The translations under genes were made by a program, and so were the position numbers. Of a stretch of 64,000 nucleotides of DNA, positions 1 to 7,692 are shown one piece after another. Each line of letters opens with the position of its first letter. Positions within the stretch are counted from its first letter, which is position 1. Source of the stretch: Streptomyces sp. NBC_01476 (GTDB lineage: Bacteria > Actinomycetota > Actinomycetes > Streptomycetales > Streptomycetaceae). Location: assembly GCF_036227265.1 (NCBI RefSeq), contig NZ_CP109446.1:7457001-7521000 (forward strand), read 5' to 3'. The notes beneath the pieces are model-generated. The model was given only the letters and a program-made list of their open reading frames with translations, was not told the DNA's origin and searched no databases.

Positions 1-36
1 GGCTGACGGACCGTCGGCAATGACGCGCGGCGGCGC

Positions 37-70
37 GGCCGTCCCGGTGCCACCCGGCTCCGGGACGGCC
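37..70 (+). terminator. Hairpin upstream of livH
   Basis: An 11-bp perfect inverted repeat (GGCCGTCCCGG at 37-47 and CCGGGACGGCC at 60-70) with a 12-nt loop lies just before livH. In liv loci the substrate-binding protein gene commonly precedes livH and a hairpin reduces readthrough into the permease genes. The upstream gene would lie outside the window. Bases 1-96 contain no complete gene. Confidence 0.45.
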
Positions 71-96
71 GCTCCCCGGCGGATCAGGAGAACGAC

Positions 97-969
97 ATGG
101 GACTTGCAATATCGGTCATCGTGAGCGGCATCGCCTTCGGGCTGCTCATCGGAATGCTGGCTTTCATCCTGGTCTTCCTCTACAAGACGACAGGGGTGGC
201 CAATTTCGCGGTCGGCAACATCGGCATGTTCGAGACGTTCATCGTCTACGAACTGTGGAAGGACGGCGTCGGGCTCTGGACCGCGGCGGGCATCGGCCTG
301 GTGTGCAGCGCCGTGTTCGGAGTGCTCATCTACCAGGTGGTGCTGCGGCCCTTCGGCGGCACCCAGGCCAACACGCTGGTGCGCACCGTCGCCCTCTTCC
401 TGGCGCTGGCCGCGATGGCGGACGTCTTCTTCGGACGCGACCAGCCCTACCACTTCCCGGCGCTGCTGCCGACCGGGGGCACGAAGGTCGGAGGCGTGCT
501 GCTGCGGTGGTCCGACCTGATCACGGTCGGGATCGTGCTGGTGATCGTCACCGGGTTCGTGGCGATGTTCCGCTACACCCGCACCGGCCTCCAATTCCTC
601 GCGGTCGCACAGCGCCCCGAGACCGCACGGCTGCTGGGCGTCCGCGCACAGCGCCTGTCGACGATCGCCTACATGCTCGCGGGCTGCCTGGCCCTGCTGA
701 TCGGCCTGCTCCTGGCGCCGAAGCAACTGCTCTTCTCGCAGATGATGAACCCGATCCTGCTGTTCGCCTTCGCGGCCGCGGTCGTCGGCGGCTTCACCAG
801 CCTCGGCGGCACGTTCGTCGGCGGCATCATCATCGGCGTGGTCACCGACCTGGTGTCCACCTACCTGGGCAGTGACCTGACGCTGGCAAGTGCGCTGGCG
901 ATCATGCTGCTCACTCTCGCGATCCGCCCGAACGGACTGTTCGGCGTCGCCCAGGTGAGGCGGCTGTGA
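97..969 (+). CDS. livH: Branched-chain amino-acid ABC transporter permease (LivH type)
   Basis: Inner-membrane subunit of a HAAT-family ABC importer, which moves branched-chain amino acids or related small carboxylates and amides. The 290-residue product is hydrophobic throughout, with about eight likely membrane segments. It carries the family's cytoplasmic loop (RPETARLLGVRAQRL, about residue 175) that contacts the ATPases. The ATG start at 97 has AGGAG seven bases upstream. It is the first complete gene of a livH, livMG, livF operon on the plus strand, with 43 nt to the next gene. The solute-binding protein is not in view and probably lies upstream of base 1. The actual substrate cannot be read from the permease; the neighbouring thiolase-like and DUF35 genes suggest an acyl compound rather than an amino acid (inference). 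Confidence 0.9.
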   Translation: MGLAISVIVSGIAFGLLIGMLAFILVFLYKTTGVANFAVGNIGMFETFIVYELWKDGVGLWTAAGIGLVCSAVFGVLIYQVVLRPFGGTQANTLVRTVALFLALAAMADVFFGRDQPYHFPALLPTGGTKVGGVLLRWSDLITVGIVLVIVTGFVAMFRYTRTGLQFLAVAQRPETARLLGVRAQRLSTIAYMLAGCLALLIGLLLAPKQLLFSQMMNPILLFAFAAAVVGGFTSLGGTFVGGIIIGVVTDLVSTYLGSDLTLASALAIMLLTLAIRPNGLFGVAQVRRL

Positions 970-1012
970 GCGCGCCCACCCGTAAACATCACCACGGCCG
1001 AGGAGTTCACCC

Positions 1013-2869
1013 ATGTTGACGCGCGCCAGGGACAGAGTCGGGTTGCCGGCGCTGACGCTCCTGCTGCTGCTGGCACTGGCACCGCTGGTGGTCCGTGGTG
1101 TCAGTGAGCAGGGCATCCTTGTCCTCGCCATGATCTACGCGGTCGGCGCGGTCGGCCTCGACGTGCTGACCGGCTACTCCGGCCAGTTCTCGTTCGGCCA
1201 GTTCGTGTACTTCGCCATCGGGGCGTACGTCATGTCCTCGGTGCGCATCCACGCGCACTGGCCATGGGTGCCGGCGATCATCGCCGGGGTCGTCGCCGCG
1301 GCGCTGGTCGCCGCGGTCATCGGCTCGCTCTTCGTCCGGCTGCGGTTCTTCGGCTCGGCCGTGGGGACGTTCTTCCTCGGCGCGGTGGCGGTCGACCTGC
1401 TCAGCGGCTCCCGGCTCGCGCACTGGACCGGCGGCTCCAACGGCCTGACCGTACTGCCCGTGACGATCGGGTCCCACAGCCTGTCCGAAGGCGACTGGCT
1501 CTACTACACGGTGTGGATCGGCCTCGCGCTCAGCGTCGCCCTCTGCCTGCGCTACACCAAGGTCCGCGCCGGCATGGCGGCCCGGGTGGTGAAGGAGAAC
1601 GAGGTCGTCGCCGCCGTCCTCGGGGTGCGGGTGTTCCGCGAGAAGGTGCGCGCGCAGGCCATCGCCGGCGCCGTCGCCGGGCTCGGCGGATGCCTGCTGG
1701 CGCTTGACGTCGGCTACCTTTCCCCCGACACGTTCGGCATCAGCCAGTCCATCGAACTCTTCGCGATCGTCGCGGTCGGCGGCACCGGCAGCATCGTGGG
1801 GCCGATCCTCGGCGCGATCTTCTTCTTCAGCATGGTCAACGGCCTGGCGTCCACCTCGGCGTCCGCGTCCCAGCTGATCTTCTCCCTCGTGGTGCTCGTG
1901 GTCGTCGTGCTCTTCAACCGCGGTCTGTACGACCTGGTCGAGCAGGGTGCGCGGCAGTTGCGCGCTCTGGTGCGCCGGACGCCGGCCACGGCCGGCGGCG
2001 CGGCGGAGCCTGCGGCCGTCCCGCAGCCTGCCGCGGAGCGGACCGTGACGGCGCCGCTCAACGGGAAACCCACCGGTGAGGTGGCCAAGACGCCGGCCGG
2101 CACGCCACTGCTCACCCTTGAGGGCATCGGCGTCGACTTCGGCGGTGTGCGGGCACTGGACGATGTGGGCCTGCGGGTCGGCCGGGGCGAGGTCCACGCG
2201 ATCATCGGCCCCAACGGCGCAGGGAAGACGACGCTGCTCAACTGCATCAGCGGCATCCAGCCGGCGATGGGTCATGTGACCCTCGACGGCGACGACCTGA
2301 CGGCGCTGCCGGTGTCCGTCCGGCGGGGCCGCGGCATCTCCCGGACCTTCCAGCACCCGTCGCTGGTCGCGGACCTCACCGTCCTGCAGAACGTCGAGGT
2401 GGGTGCCTACGCGACGCACAACGGCTCGGTCGCCCTCGAACTCGCCGGCCTGCCCGTCACCCGGCGCCGTGACCGGCTGGCCCACGAACGTGCCGTCGAG
2501 GCACTGGAGTTGCTGGAATTCCCCCGGCACCGCTGGGGCGTCCACGCGGGCGAGCTGACGATGGGCGAGCAGAAGCACATCGACATCGCCCGCGCCCTGG
2601 CCAACAAGCCGAAGCTGCTGCTGCTCGACGAGCCGACGGCGGGGCTCGGCGAGGAGGAGATCGACGCGGTCGCGAACGCCATCGAGGGCGTACGGCGGGC
2701 CGGGGTGACCGTCCTGGTGATCGCCCATCACGTGGGGTTCGTCCGGAGGATCGCCGACGGCTGCACCGTCCTGGACTTCGGCCGGGTCCTCACCACGGGC
2801 ACGGCCGCCGAGGTGCTGGCCGACGACCAGGTCGTCGAGGTGTTCGTCGGAGCCGGGAGAAAGTCATGA
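1013..2869 (+). CDS. Fused LivM permease and LivG ATPase
   Basis: A single 618-residue protein joins the second membrane subunit and the first ATPase of a HAAT importer. Residues about 1-310 form a LivM-like multi-spanning domain. A Pro/Ala-rich linker follows at about 315-360. Residues about 365-618 form a LivG-like ATPase with Walker A (GPNGAGKTT), Walker B (LLLLDEPT) and an H-loop (VIAHH). The signature motif is unusual: LTMGEQK replaces the common LSGGQ/LSYGQ. The ATG at 1013 has GAGGAG eight bases upstream. The stop overlaps the next start as ATGA (2866-2869), indicating translational coupling with livF. LivM-LivG fusions occur in actinobacteria; no frameshift is needed to explain it here. 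Confidence 0.9.
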   Translation: MLTRARDRVGLPALTLLLLLALAPLVVRGVSEQGILVLAMIYAVGAVGLDVLTGYSGQFSFGQFVYFAIGAYVMSSVRIHAHWPWVPAIIAGVVAAALVAAVIGSLFVRLRFFGSAVGTFFLGAVAVDLLSGSRLAHWTGGSNGLTVLPVTIGSHSLSEGDWLYYTVWIGLALSVALCLRYTKVRAGMAARVVKENEVVAAVLGVRVFREKVRAQAIAGAVAGLGGCLLALDVGYLSPDTFGISQSIELFAIVAVGGTGSIVGPILGAIFFFSMVNGLASTSASASQLIFSLVVLVVVVLFNRGLYDLVEQGARQLRALVRRTPATAGGAAEPAAVPQPAAERTVTAPLNGKPTGEVAKTPAGTPLLTLEGIGVDFGGVRALDDVGLRVGRGEVHAIIGPNGAGKTTLLNCISGIQPAMGHVTLDGDDLTALPVSVRRGRGISRTFQHPSLVADLTVLQNVEVGAYATHNGSVALELAGLPVTRRRDRLAHERAVEALELLEFPRHRWGVHAGELTMGEQKHIDIARALANKPKLLLLDEPTAGLGEEEIDAVANAIEGVRRAGVTVLVIAHHVGFVRRIADGCTVLDFGRVLTTGTAAEVLADDQVVEVFVGAGRKS

Positions 2870-3585
2870 AGACGCTGAAGGAACGGGCCGCCGGGACGCC
2901 CGGCACGGGTCTGCGCATCGACGACCTGCACGTGCGCTTCTCGGGCGCGCGGGTGATCGACGGACTGTCGCTCACCGTCGCGCCCGGGGAGATCGTCGGC
3001 CTGGCCGGCCGCAACGGCGCGGGCAAGACCACCACGCTGCGCTCGATCTCGGGCCTCGTCGCGCGCAGCGGTGGCGTCATCGAACTGGACGGCGTACGGC
3101 TGCCGTCGCGGCCGGAATCGGTCGCCCGGGCCGGCGTCGCCCATGTCCCCGAAGGCCGGGGCATCTTCGCCGATCTGACGGTCGAGGAGAACATCCGGCT
3201 CGGGCTGGTACGCAAGGTGCCCGCCGCGCAGACGCTGCGGGGCGCGCTGGAGGAGGCGTTCCCCGTCGTCGTCCGGCTCCGCGACCAGAAGGCCGGCCGG
3301 CTCAGCGGTGGTGAGCAGCAGATGGTGGCGCTCTTCCGCGGGCTGATCGGCAAGCCGCGGGTGCTGCTGGTGGACGAGATGAGTCTCGGGCTGTCGCCGC
3401 GCGCGCTGCTGACCGCGATCGAGGCACTGGCGGAACTCGGGCGCGCGCACGGCATCGGCGTCCTGGTCGTGGACCAGAACAGCCGGATGCTGCACGAACA
3501 CTGCGACCGGGTGTACCTGCTGGGCGGCGGGCGGGTCCGGCTGTGGGACGACACCAGTAACATCGCGTCGGCGTACTTCGAGTGA
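2866..3585 (+). CDS. livF: Branched-chain amino-acid ABC transporter ATPase (LivF type)
   Basis: Second cytoplasmic ATPase of the importer, 239 residues, the usual LivF length. It shows Walker A (GRNGAGKTT), the Q-loop region, a standard signature (LSGGEQQ), Walker B (VLLVDE) and a LivF-type DEMSLGL segment. It overlaps the livMG gene by four bases and ends the operon. The standard signature here contrasts with the altered one in the fused LivG domain, so the two ATP sites of the heterodimer may be unequal (inference). Confidence 0.9.
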   Translation: MKTLKERAAGTPGTGLRIDDLHVRFSGARVIDGLSLTVAPGEIVGLAGRNGAGKTTTLRSISGLVARSGGVIELDGVRLPSRPESVARAGVAHVPEGRGIFADLTVEENIRLGLVRKVPAAQTLRGALEEAFPVVVRLRDQKAGRLSGGEQQMVALFRGLIGKPRVLLVDEMSLGLSPRALLTAIEALAELGRAHGIGVLVVDQNSRMLHEHCDRVYLLGGGRVRLWDDTSNIASAYFE

Positions 3586-3763
3586 CCGCCGCATGCCGAA
3601 CGGGGGTGCGGCGGCGGGCCGTCGGGGTTCCCCGGCGGTCCGCGGACGCGCCGCACCGCGCGGCTGCGCACCTCCGGCGGCGGGCAGCGGGTGTGACGAT
3701 CCGGTGCCGACGTGTGACGGGGACCGGCCGGGCAGGCCCTATGCTGGGTGGGCGCCCCGGTCC

Positions 3764-3776
3764 ATTGTCTGACAAT
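3764..3776. promoter_or_regulatory. Palindromic operator upstream of gntR-1
   Basis: The 13-bp sequence ATTGTCTGACAAT is a perfect inverted repeat around a central T, about 100 bp before the first GntR gene, in the 293-bp gap after livF. The same TGTC-N-GAC core recurs upstream of the second GntR gene (6321-6333). A short palindrome of this spacing fits an FCD-family GntR dimer, so autoregulation is inferred. Confidence 0.6.
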
Positions 3777-3878
3777 ATTCGCGGCGCGGCGCCCCCGGCA
3801 CCCGCCCGCCGGAGCGGGCACCGGCGCTCCGGGACGACGAGCAACCGGCCGGCAAGGCCACCTGTAGGAGGACACACC

Positions 3879-4679
3879 GTGGGTTCGGACAACACAACGG
3901 CGGGCGGCAGCACGGCCGGGGCACCCTTCGCCCGTGCCCGGATCGGCCGCGTCGCCGCCCCGATCCGCGAACAGGTCCTCGACGTGATCCGGCAGGGCAT
4001 CCTCGACTTCCACCTCAAGCCCGGCCAGCGTCTCATCGAACGGGAGCTGATCGAGCAGTTGGGCGTCTCACGCCCCACCATCCGCGAGGTGCTCTCCCGT
4101 CTCGTCGCCGAGGGGCTGGTGACGATCCAGCCGCAGCACGGCGCGATCGTCGCGGTGCTCTCGCCCGTCGAGGCCGAGGACATCTACGAGATGCGGGTGC
4201 CGCTGGAAGTCCTCGTGATGCAGCGCTTCGTGCGGCGGGCGACCGATGAGGAGATCGGCCAGCTGCGCCGCGCGCTGGAGCGGATCGAGGAGATCACCGC
4301 GTCCGGTTCCGAGACGCAGAGCCGGCTGCGGGCCAAGGACGACTTCTACCAGATCGTCTTCGAGGGGTCCCGCAGCCCGGTGCTGGCCCAGACGCTGCAG
4401 AGCATGCAGGGGCGGATCCGGCTGCTGCGGGTCACCTCACTGGCCGTCCCGGGACGCCCGGAGGCGTCGCTTGAGGAGATCCGCCGGCTGGTCGAGGCGA
4501 TCGAGCAGCGCGACCTCGACGCGGTGGCCGCGGCGGCGACCGCGCATGTGCGCAACGCCTCGGTGAGCGCGCTGAGCCGGCTGGCCGAGACCGAGCCGGA
4601 CGCGCAGCCCCAGCCGGACGCGCAGCCCCAGCCGGACGCCGAGCCGGCCCCGGAAGCGGGTGCTTCGCCGGCCCGGTGA
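3879..4679 (+). CDS. GntR-family regulator, FCD subfamily (copy 1)
   Basis: Acyl- or hydroxy-acid-responsive type repressor of 266 residues. The start is the GTG at 3879, preceded by GTAGGAGGA; the frame is open farther upstream, but that extension is low in family similarity. Residues about 25-90 hold the winged helix (REQVLDVIRQGILDFHLKPG, then VSRPTIREVLSRL), and about 100-230 the all-helical FCD ligand domain (AEDIYEMRVPLEV). The last 30 residues are a Pro/Gln/Ala tail made by an 18-bp tandem repeat. It is strongly similar by eye to the second regulator at 6455, including the IGRVAAP lead-in, so the two are paralogues. It probably controls the liv operon and the divergent thiolase/DUF35 pair (inference). 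Confidence 0.88.
   Translation: MGSDNTTAGGSTAGAPFARARIGRVAAPIREQVLDVIRQGILDFHLKPGQRLIERELIEQLGVSRPTIREVLSRLVAEGLVTIQPQHGAIVAVLSPVEAEDIYEMRVPLEVLVMQRFVRRATDEEIGQLRRALERIEEITASGSETQSRLRAKDDFYQIVFEGSRSPVLAQTLQSMQGRIRLLRVTSLAVPGRPEASLEEIRRLVEAIEQRDLDAVAAAATAHVRNASVSALSRLAETEPDAQPQPDAQPQPDAEPAPEAGASPAR
4596..4640 (+). repeat. 18-bp tandem repeat in the tail of gntR-1
   Basis: Two identical copies of CCGGACGCGCAGCCCCAG (4596-4613, 4614-4631) and a partial third encode a PDAQPQ repeat at the C-terminus. In-frame units of this kind arise by slippage. The paralogue at 6455 lacks the tail. Confidence 0.85.
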
Positions 4680-4698
4680 GCGACACGTTCGGCAGCAC

Positions 4699-4736
4699 GC
4701 CGTGGGGCCCGTCCACAGGGAGACGGGCCCCACGGC
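4699..4736. terminator. Bidirectional terminator between convergent genes
   Basis: A 15-bp perfect stem (arms 4699-4713 and 4722-4736) with an 8-nt loop sits between the stop of gntR-1 and the stop of the minus-strand DUF35 gene. The placement suits termination in both directions. There is no long T-tract, as is usual in actinomycetes. Confidence 0.8.
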
Positions 4737-4738
4737 TT

Positions 4739-5146
4739 TCACACCAGCTGCCAGCGGACGAAGGTGACGTCGTCGTTCACCGGCTCGAACACCGCGGTGA
4801 CCGCACGGCCGATGGCCATGTCGCCCGGGTCGCCGCGCATGATGCCGTACATCTTCAGCCCGCAGGAGAGCTCGACGAGACCGACCACGTACGGCAGGTC
4901 GCCGGCGAACGCCGGGTCGAGCGCGCGGTGGTAGGTCGCGTAACTCCACAGCGTCCCGGCCGGTTCGACCTCCTCCCAGGCGAACCCCGGCTGCAGGCAC
5001 TCCGGGCAGACCGCCTCCGGCGGCCACAGGCGGTAGCCGCAGACGGTGCTGCGCGGGACAGTGAGTCGTCCCTCGCGTGTCGCCGCCCAGAACGGCGCGG
5101 TCACCGGGTCGGACAGATCGGGCAGGGGCTTCTCGACTGTGCTCAT
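4739..5146 (-). CDS. DUF35 OB-fold/zinc-ribbon protein, thiolase partner
   Basis: Small acyl-CoA-binding companion of a thiolase-like enzyme, 135 residues. The N-terminal part holds a rubredoxin-like zinc ribbon, here CGYRLWPPEAVCPEC (about residues 35-50). The family usually has two CxxC pairs, and the first pair here shows one Cys only. The rest is an OB-fold with the typical WSYATYHRAL and YVVGLVELSCG segments. The gene starts within the last four bases of the thiolase gene (5143-5146), so the two are coupled. DUF35 proteins such as the ChsH2 domain hold Ltp-type aldolases and thiolases in a complex; an equivalent role here is inferred. Confidence 0.85.
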   Translation of the reverse strand: MSTVEKPLPDLSDPVTAPFWAATREGRLTVPRSTVCGYRLWPPEAVCPECLQPGFAWEEVEPAGTLWSYATYHRALDPAFAGDLPYVVGLVELSCGLKMYGIMRGDPGDMAIGRAVTAVFEPVNDDVTFVRWQLV

Positions 5147-6294
5147 GCCGCACTCCGGGTGGAGAGGATGGTGGCGGCGCCCTTCCAGAAGTCGTGCGTC
5201 TGGGCGTGCAGGGCGACTTCAGCCGCCGGGACCTGGCGGTCGCCGGCCGCTCCGCGCAGCTGGGCCACCGCCTCGTACAGGTGCATCCAGTTGTGGGTGT
5301 AGCTCTCCGACAGCTGGCCGCCGTGCGTGTTGACCGGCAGCCGTCCGCCCGGCCGGGTGTGGCCCTCCGCGAGGAACGGGCCGGCCTCCCCGACACCGCA
5401 GAAGCCGTACCACTCCAGCATCTGCAGCACCCACACCGACGTCCCGTCCTGCAGGTACGCCAGGTCGATGTCGTCCGGTCCGAGCCCCGCGTTGCGGTAC
5501 ACCTGGTCGGCGATGCCGCCCAGCCACGGCCGCATCAGCTTGTCCTCGTTCTGCTCGTTGCGGATCGCCGACCGCTGCGCCATACCCAGCAGGTGCACCG
5601 GCTTGTCGTGCAGATCGGCGGCGCGTTCGCTGCTGGTGACCACGAAGGCCGCGCCGCCGTCGGAGATGACGGTGAGGTCGGCCCGCCGCAGCGGCTCCAC
5701 CACGTACGGCTGCGCCAGGTAGTCGTCGATCGTCATCGGGGTGCGGAAGACCGCGCGCGGATTGAGTGCCGCCCACTCGCGCTGCGCGACGCTCACCCAG
5801 CCCAACTGCTCCTCGGTGGTGCCGTAGAGGTGCATGTGGCGCCGGGCGGCCATCGCGGCCGGGCCGGCGACGTGCAGGAAGCCGGCGAGCGCCGCCCACT
5901 CCGCGGAGCCGCCGATCGGCCGGCTGAACCCGATCTTCGCGCTGCGGGCGTTCGTCCCGTACGTGAGCAGCACCGTGCTCGCCAGCCCGGCCTGGATGGC
6001 CATCGCGGCGAGGTGCAGCGAGAAGCCGGCCATCCCGTAGTCCAGCGTGGTGCTGTAGTCGGGGTTGATGCCGAGCAGCGGGCCCATGCCCTCGTCGGTG
6101 CCGTGGGTGGTGAGCGGAGCCTTGCAGGTGATCAGCCCGTCGATGGCCGACTTGTCGATCCCGGCGTCACGCAGCGCGGCCACCGAGGCCCGTACCGCGA
6201 TCACTTCGGGTGATTCATCCGGAATCTCCCCCTGCTCCGTGGCCCCCGCGCCAATGATGGCGATGCCGGGTGGCGGCCCGATCCCTGTACTCAC
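5143..6294 (-). CDS. Thiolase-like (lipid-transfer/Ltp type) enzyme without nucleophilic Cys
   Basis: A 383-residue thiolase-superfamily protein of the SCP-x/Ltp branch. In true thiolases a reactive Cys sits in the first half; the matching segment here is LDYGMAGFS (about residues 84-92), with no Cys. The C-terminal HGG motif is present (NTHGGQLSES). Ltp2-type members lacking the Cys act as retro-aldolases in side-chain degradation and need a DUF35 partner, which is encoded directly downstream with a 4-bp overlap. The ATG start at 6294 lies beside the operator region shared with the divergent gntR-2. A role in cleaving a hydroxyacyl-CoA imported by the Liv system is a reasonable inference. 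The substrate is unknown. Confidence 0.82.
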   Translation of the reverse strand: MSTGIGPPPGIAIIGAGATEQGEIPDESPEVIAVRASVAALRDAGIDKSAIDGLITCKAPLTTHGTDEGMGPLLGINPDYSTTLDYGMAGFSLHLAAMAIQAGLASTVLLTYGTNARSAKIGFSRPIGGSAEWAALAGFLHVAGPAAMAARRHMHLYGTTEEQLGWVSVAQREWAALNPRAVFRTPMTIDDYLAQPYVVEPLRRADLTVISDGGAAFVVTSSERAADLHDKPVHLLGMAQRSAIRNEQNEDKLMRPWLGGIADQVYRNAGLGPDDIDLAYLQDGTSVWVLQMLEWYGFCGVGEAGPFLAEGHTRPGGRLPVNTHGGQLSESYTHNWMHLYEAVAQLRGAAGDRQVPAAEVALHAQTHDFWKGAATILSTRSAA

Positions 6295-6313
6295 GCCCGC
6301 TCCCTGTGTCAGT

Positions 6314-6406
6314 TCGTCCGACTGTCAGACGATACTATCGAGAAGAGCCCCGCCGGCACCATGCCTGGGCTAGAATCCGTTCGGCCGGCTGACTGCCTGT
6401 CAGAAC
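6314..6406. promoter_or_regulatory. Two GntR operator-like sites between thiolase gene and gntR-2
   Basis: ACTGTCAGACGAT (6321-6333) repeats the TGTC-N-GAC core of the perfect palindrome at 3764 with one imperfect arm. It lies inside a wider TCGTC-N9-GACGA inverted repeat (6314-6332). A further CCTGTCAGAAC (6396-6406) carries one good half-site. Both lie in the divergent intergenic region 6295-6454, so one regulator could control both directions. Confidence 0.55.
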
Positions 6407-6454
6407 TCGGTGACCGGCGCGCGCTCCACACCACAGGCCACGGGGGTGCATCGG

Positions 6455-7210
6455 ATGAGCACGGACGATCCACGCACGGCGCAGTCAGCAGGATCCGCGG
6501 AACCCGCAGTGAGCGGCTGGTCCCCGGTGGCGATCGGCCGCGTGGCGGCGCCCCTGCGCAACCAGGTGCTCGACATCCTCCGCCAGGAGATCCTCGACCT
6601 CCGGCTGCGGCCCGGCCAGCGGCTGATCGAGCGCGAACTCATGGAGAAACTCGGCGTCTCGCGGGCGACCGTGCGCGAGGTCGTCGTCCGGCTGGAGTCC
6701 GAGGGGCTGGTGACCACCGTCCCGCAGCGCGGCGCGATCGTGACCGTACTGACGGTGGCGGAGGCCGAGGACATCTACGAGATGCGGGTGGCCCTCGAAA
6801 TGCTCGCCGCGCGGCACTTCGTCGAACGGGCCAGCGACGAGCAGGTGCGGCGGCTGCGGCAGGCGTACGACGACCTCGCCGCGATACCCGAGGCGGTGGA
6901 CGGCACGCTGGGGCTGCTGCGCGCGAAGGACGCGTTCTACGAGATCCTGCTGGAGGGTGCGGCCAGCCCGGTGCTCACCCGGACGCTCACCGGCCTGCAG
7001 AGCCGGGTACGGCTGCTGCGGCAGACCTCGCTCTCCCTGCCCGGCCGGGCCCGGCAGACCCTCGAAGAGCTCCAGGCCATCGTGTGCGCGATCGAGGCGC
7101 GGGACGCGGACGCGGCAGCCGAGGCCAGCGCGGCGCACATCCGTACCGCGGCACGGATCGGTCTCGCCCGTATGGCGGAGTCCGAGGCCGCGACCGATGC
7201 GCCTCGCTGA
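6455..7210 (+). CDS. GntR-family regulator, FCD subfamily (copy 2)
   Basis: Paralogue of the regulator at 3879, 251 residues from the ATG at 6455. GGGGGTG lies about seven bases upstream; an in-frame GTG at 6446 is a less likely start. The winged helix spans about residues 28-95 (LRNQVLDILRQEILDLRLRPGQ, VSRATVREVVVRL). The FCD domain follows, with the same AEDIYEMRVALEML segment as its paralogue. It is divergent from the thiolase/DUF35 pair with operator-like sites between. Two near-parallel regulators in one locus imply either two related ligands or duplication followed by divergence (inference). Confidence 0.88.
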   Translation: MSTDDPRTAQSAGSAEPAVSGWSPVAIGRVAAPLRNQVLDILRQEILDLRLRPGQRLIERELMEKLGVSRATVREVVVRLESEGLVTTVPQRGAIVTVLTVAEAEDIYEMRVALEMLAARHFVERASDEQVRRLRQAYDDLAAIPEAVDGTLGLLRAKDAFYEILLEGAASPVLTRTLTGLQSRVRLLRQTSLSLPGRARQTLEELQAIVCAIEARDADAAAEASAAHIRTAARIGLARMAESEAATDAPR

Positions 7211-7351
7211 TCCATCCCGCTGACGGACCCCACTGACCCGTTCCGCGCCGGGCGAAGACGGGATCGCAGCCGGCGCCGTCGCGTCGCCGGTCTCCCACGG
7301 GCTGACGGCCCCCGCGGCGGCGGCTTCGGCCCGCCGCGTCATTCCCCCAGG

Positions 7352-7480
7352 TCAGTGGTGACCGTGGGCGCTGCTCGATGCCCCGCCGAAGAGCCGGGCC
7401 AGGGCGCGGAAGGGCAGGGTGACAACGGTGGCGATGGCGCTGCCGATCTTGCCGAGCACGTCCGCGATTGCGGTGAGCAT
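7352..7480 (-). CDS. Small amphipathic 42-residue protein
   Basis: A short gene with a clear GAGGAAAA ribosome-binding site seven bases before the ATG at 7480. The product starts MLTAIADVLGKIGSAIATVV, continues TLPFRALARLFGGAS and ends in SSSAHGHH. Helical-wheel reading gives a hydrophobic helix, then a basic LPFR-LARLF segment and a His-rich end. Small proteins with an LPFR..RLFGGAS core are, as far as I recall, widespread and unannotated in Streptomyces. Codon choice is Streptomyces-like. It is divergent from the P-loop/TPR gene at 7693. Function unknown; membrane association is likely. Confidence 0.6.
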   Translation of the reverse strand: MLTAIADVLGKIGSAIATVVTLPFRALARLFGGASSSAHGHH

Positions 7481-7692
7481 GGGATTTTCCTCTCGTCGCC
7501 GGATCCGGCGGGCCCGACCTTCGTCTTCCGCCCGCCGCGCATGTCCTTCATCCCTCGTCTGCCCCCGCGCGCGGAATGCATGAGCGCGCCGGCCTGCGCG
7601 ATCGCCGTATGCCCGCACCGGGAGGCGTGGTCCGGAGTCCGCCGGGGTAGAGCGACCGCCCGGGAGGGAACAGAAATGACGGGGGTGGTGGC

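Noticed and set aside
1007..2731. A 574-codon antisense frame over livMG
   Set aside because: It is an artefact of high-GC third positions. The sense strand encodes clear permease and ATPase motifs.
3582..3878. The upstream extension of gntR-1 to 3582
   Set aside because: The extension is Arg/Pro-rich without family similarity and contains the palindromic operator; the GTG at 3879 has a strong ribosome-binding site.
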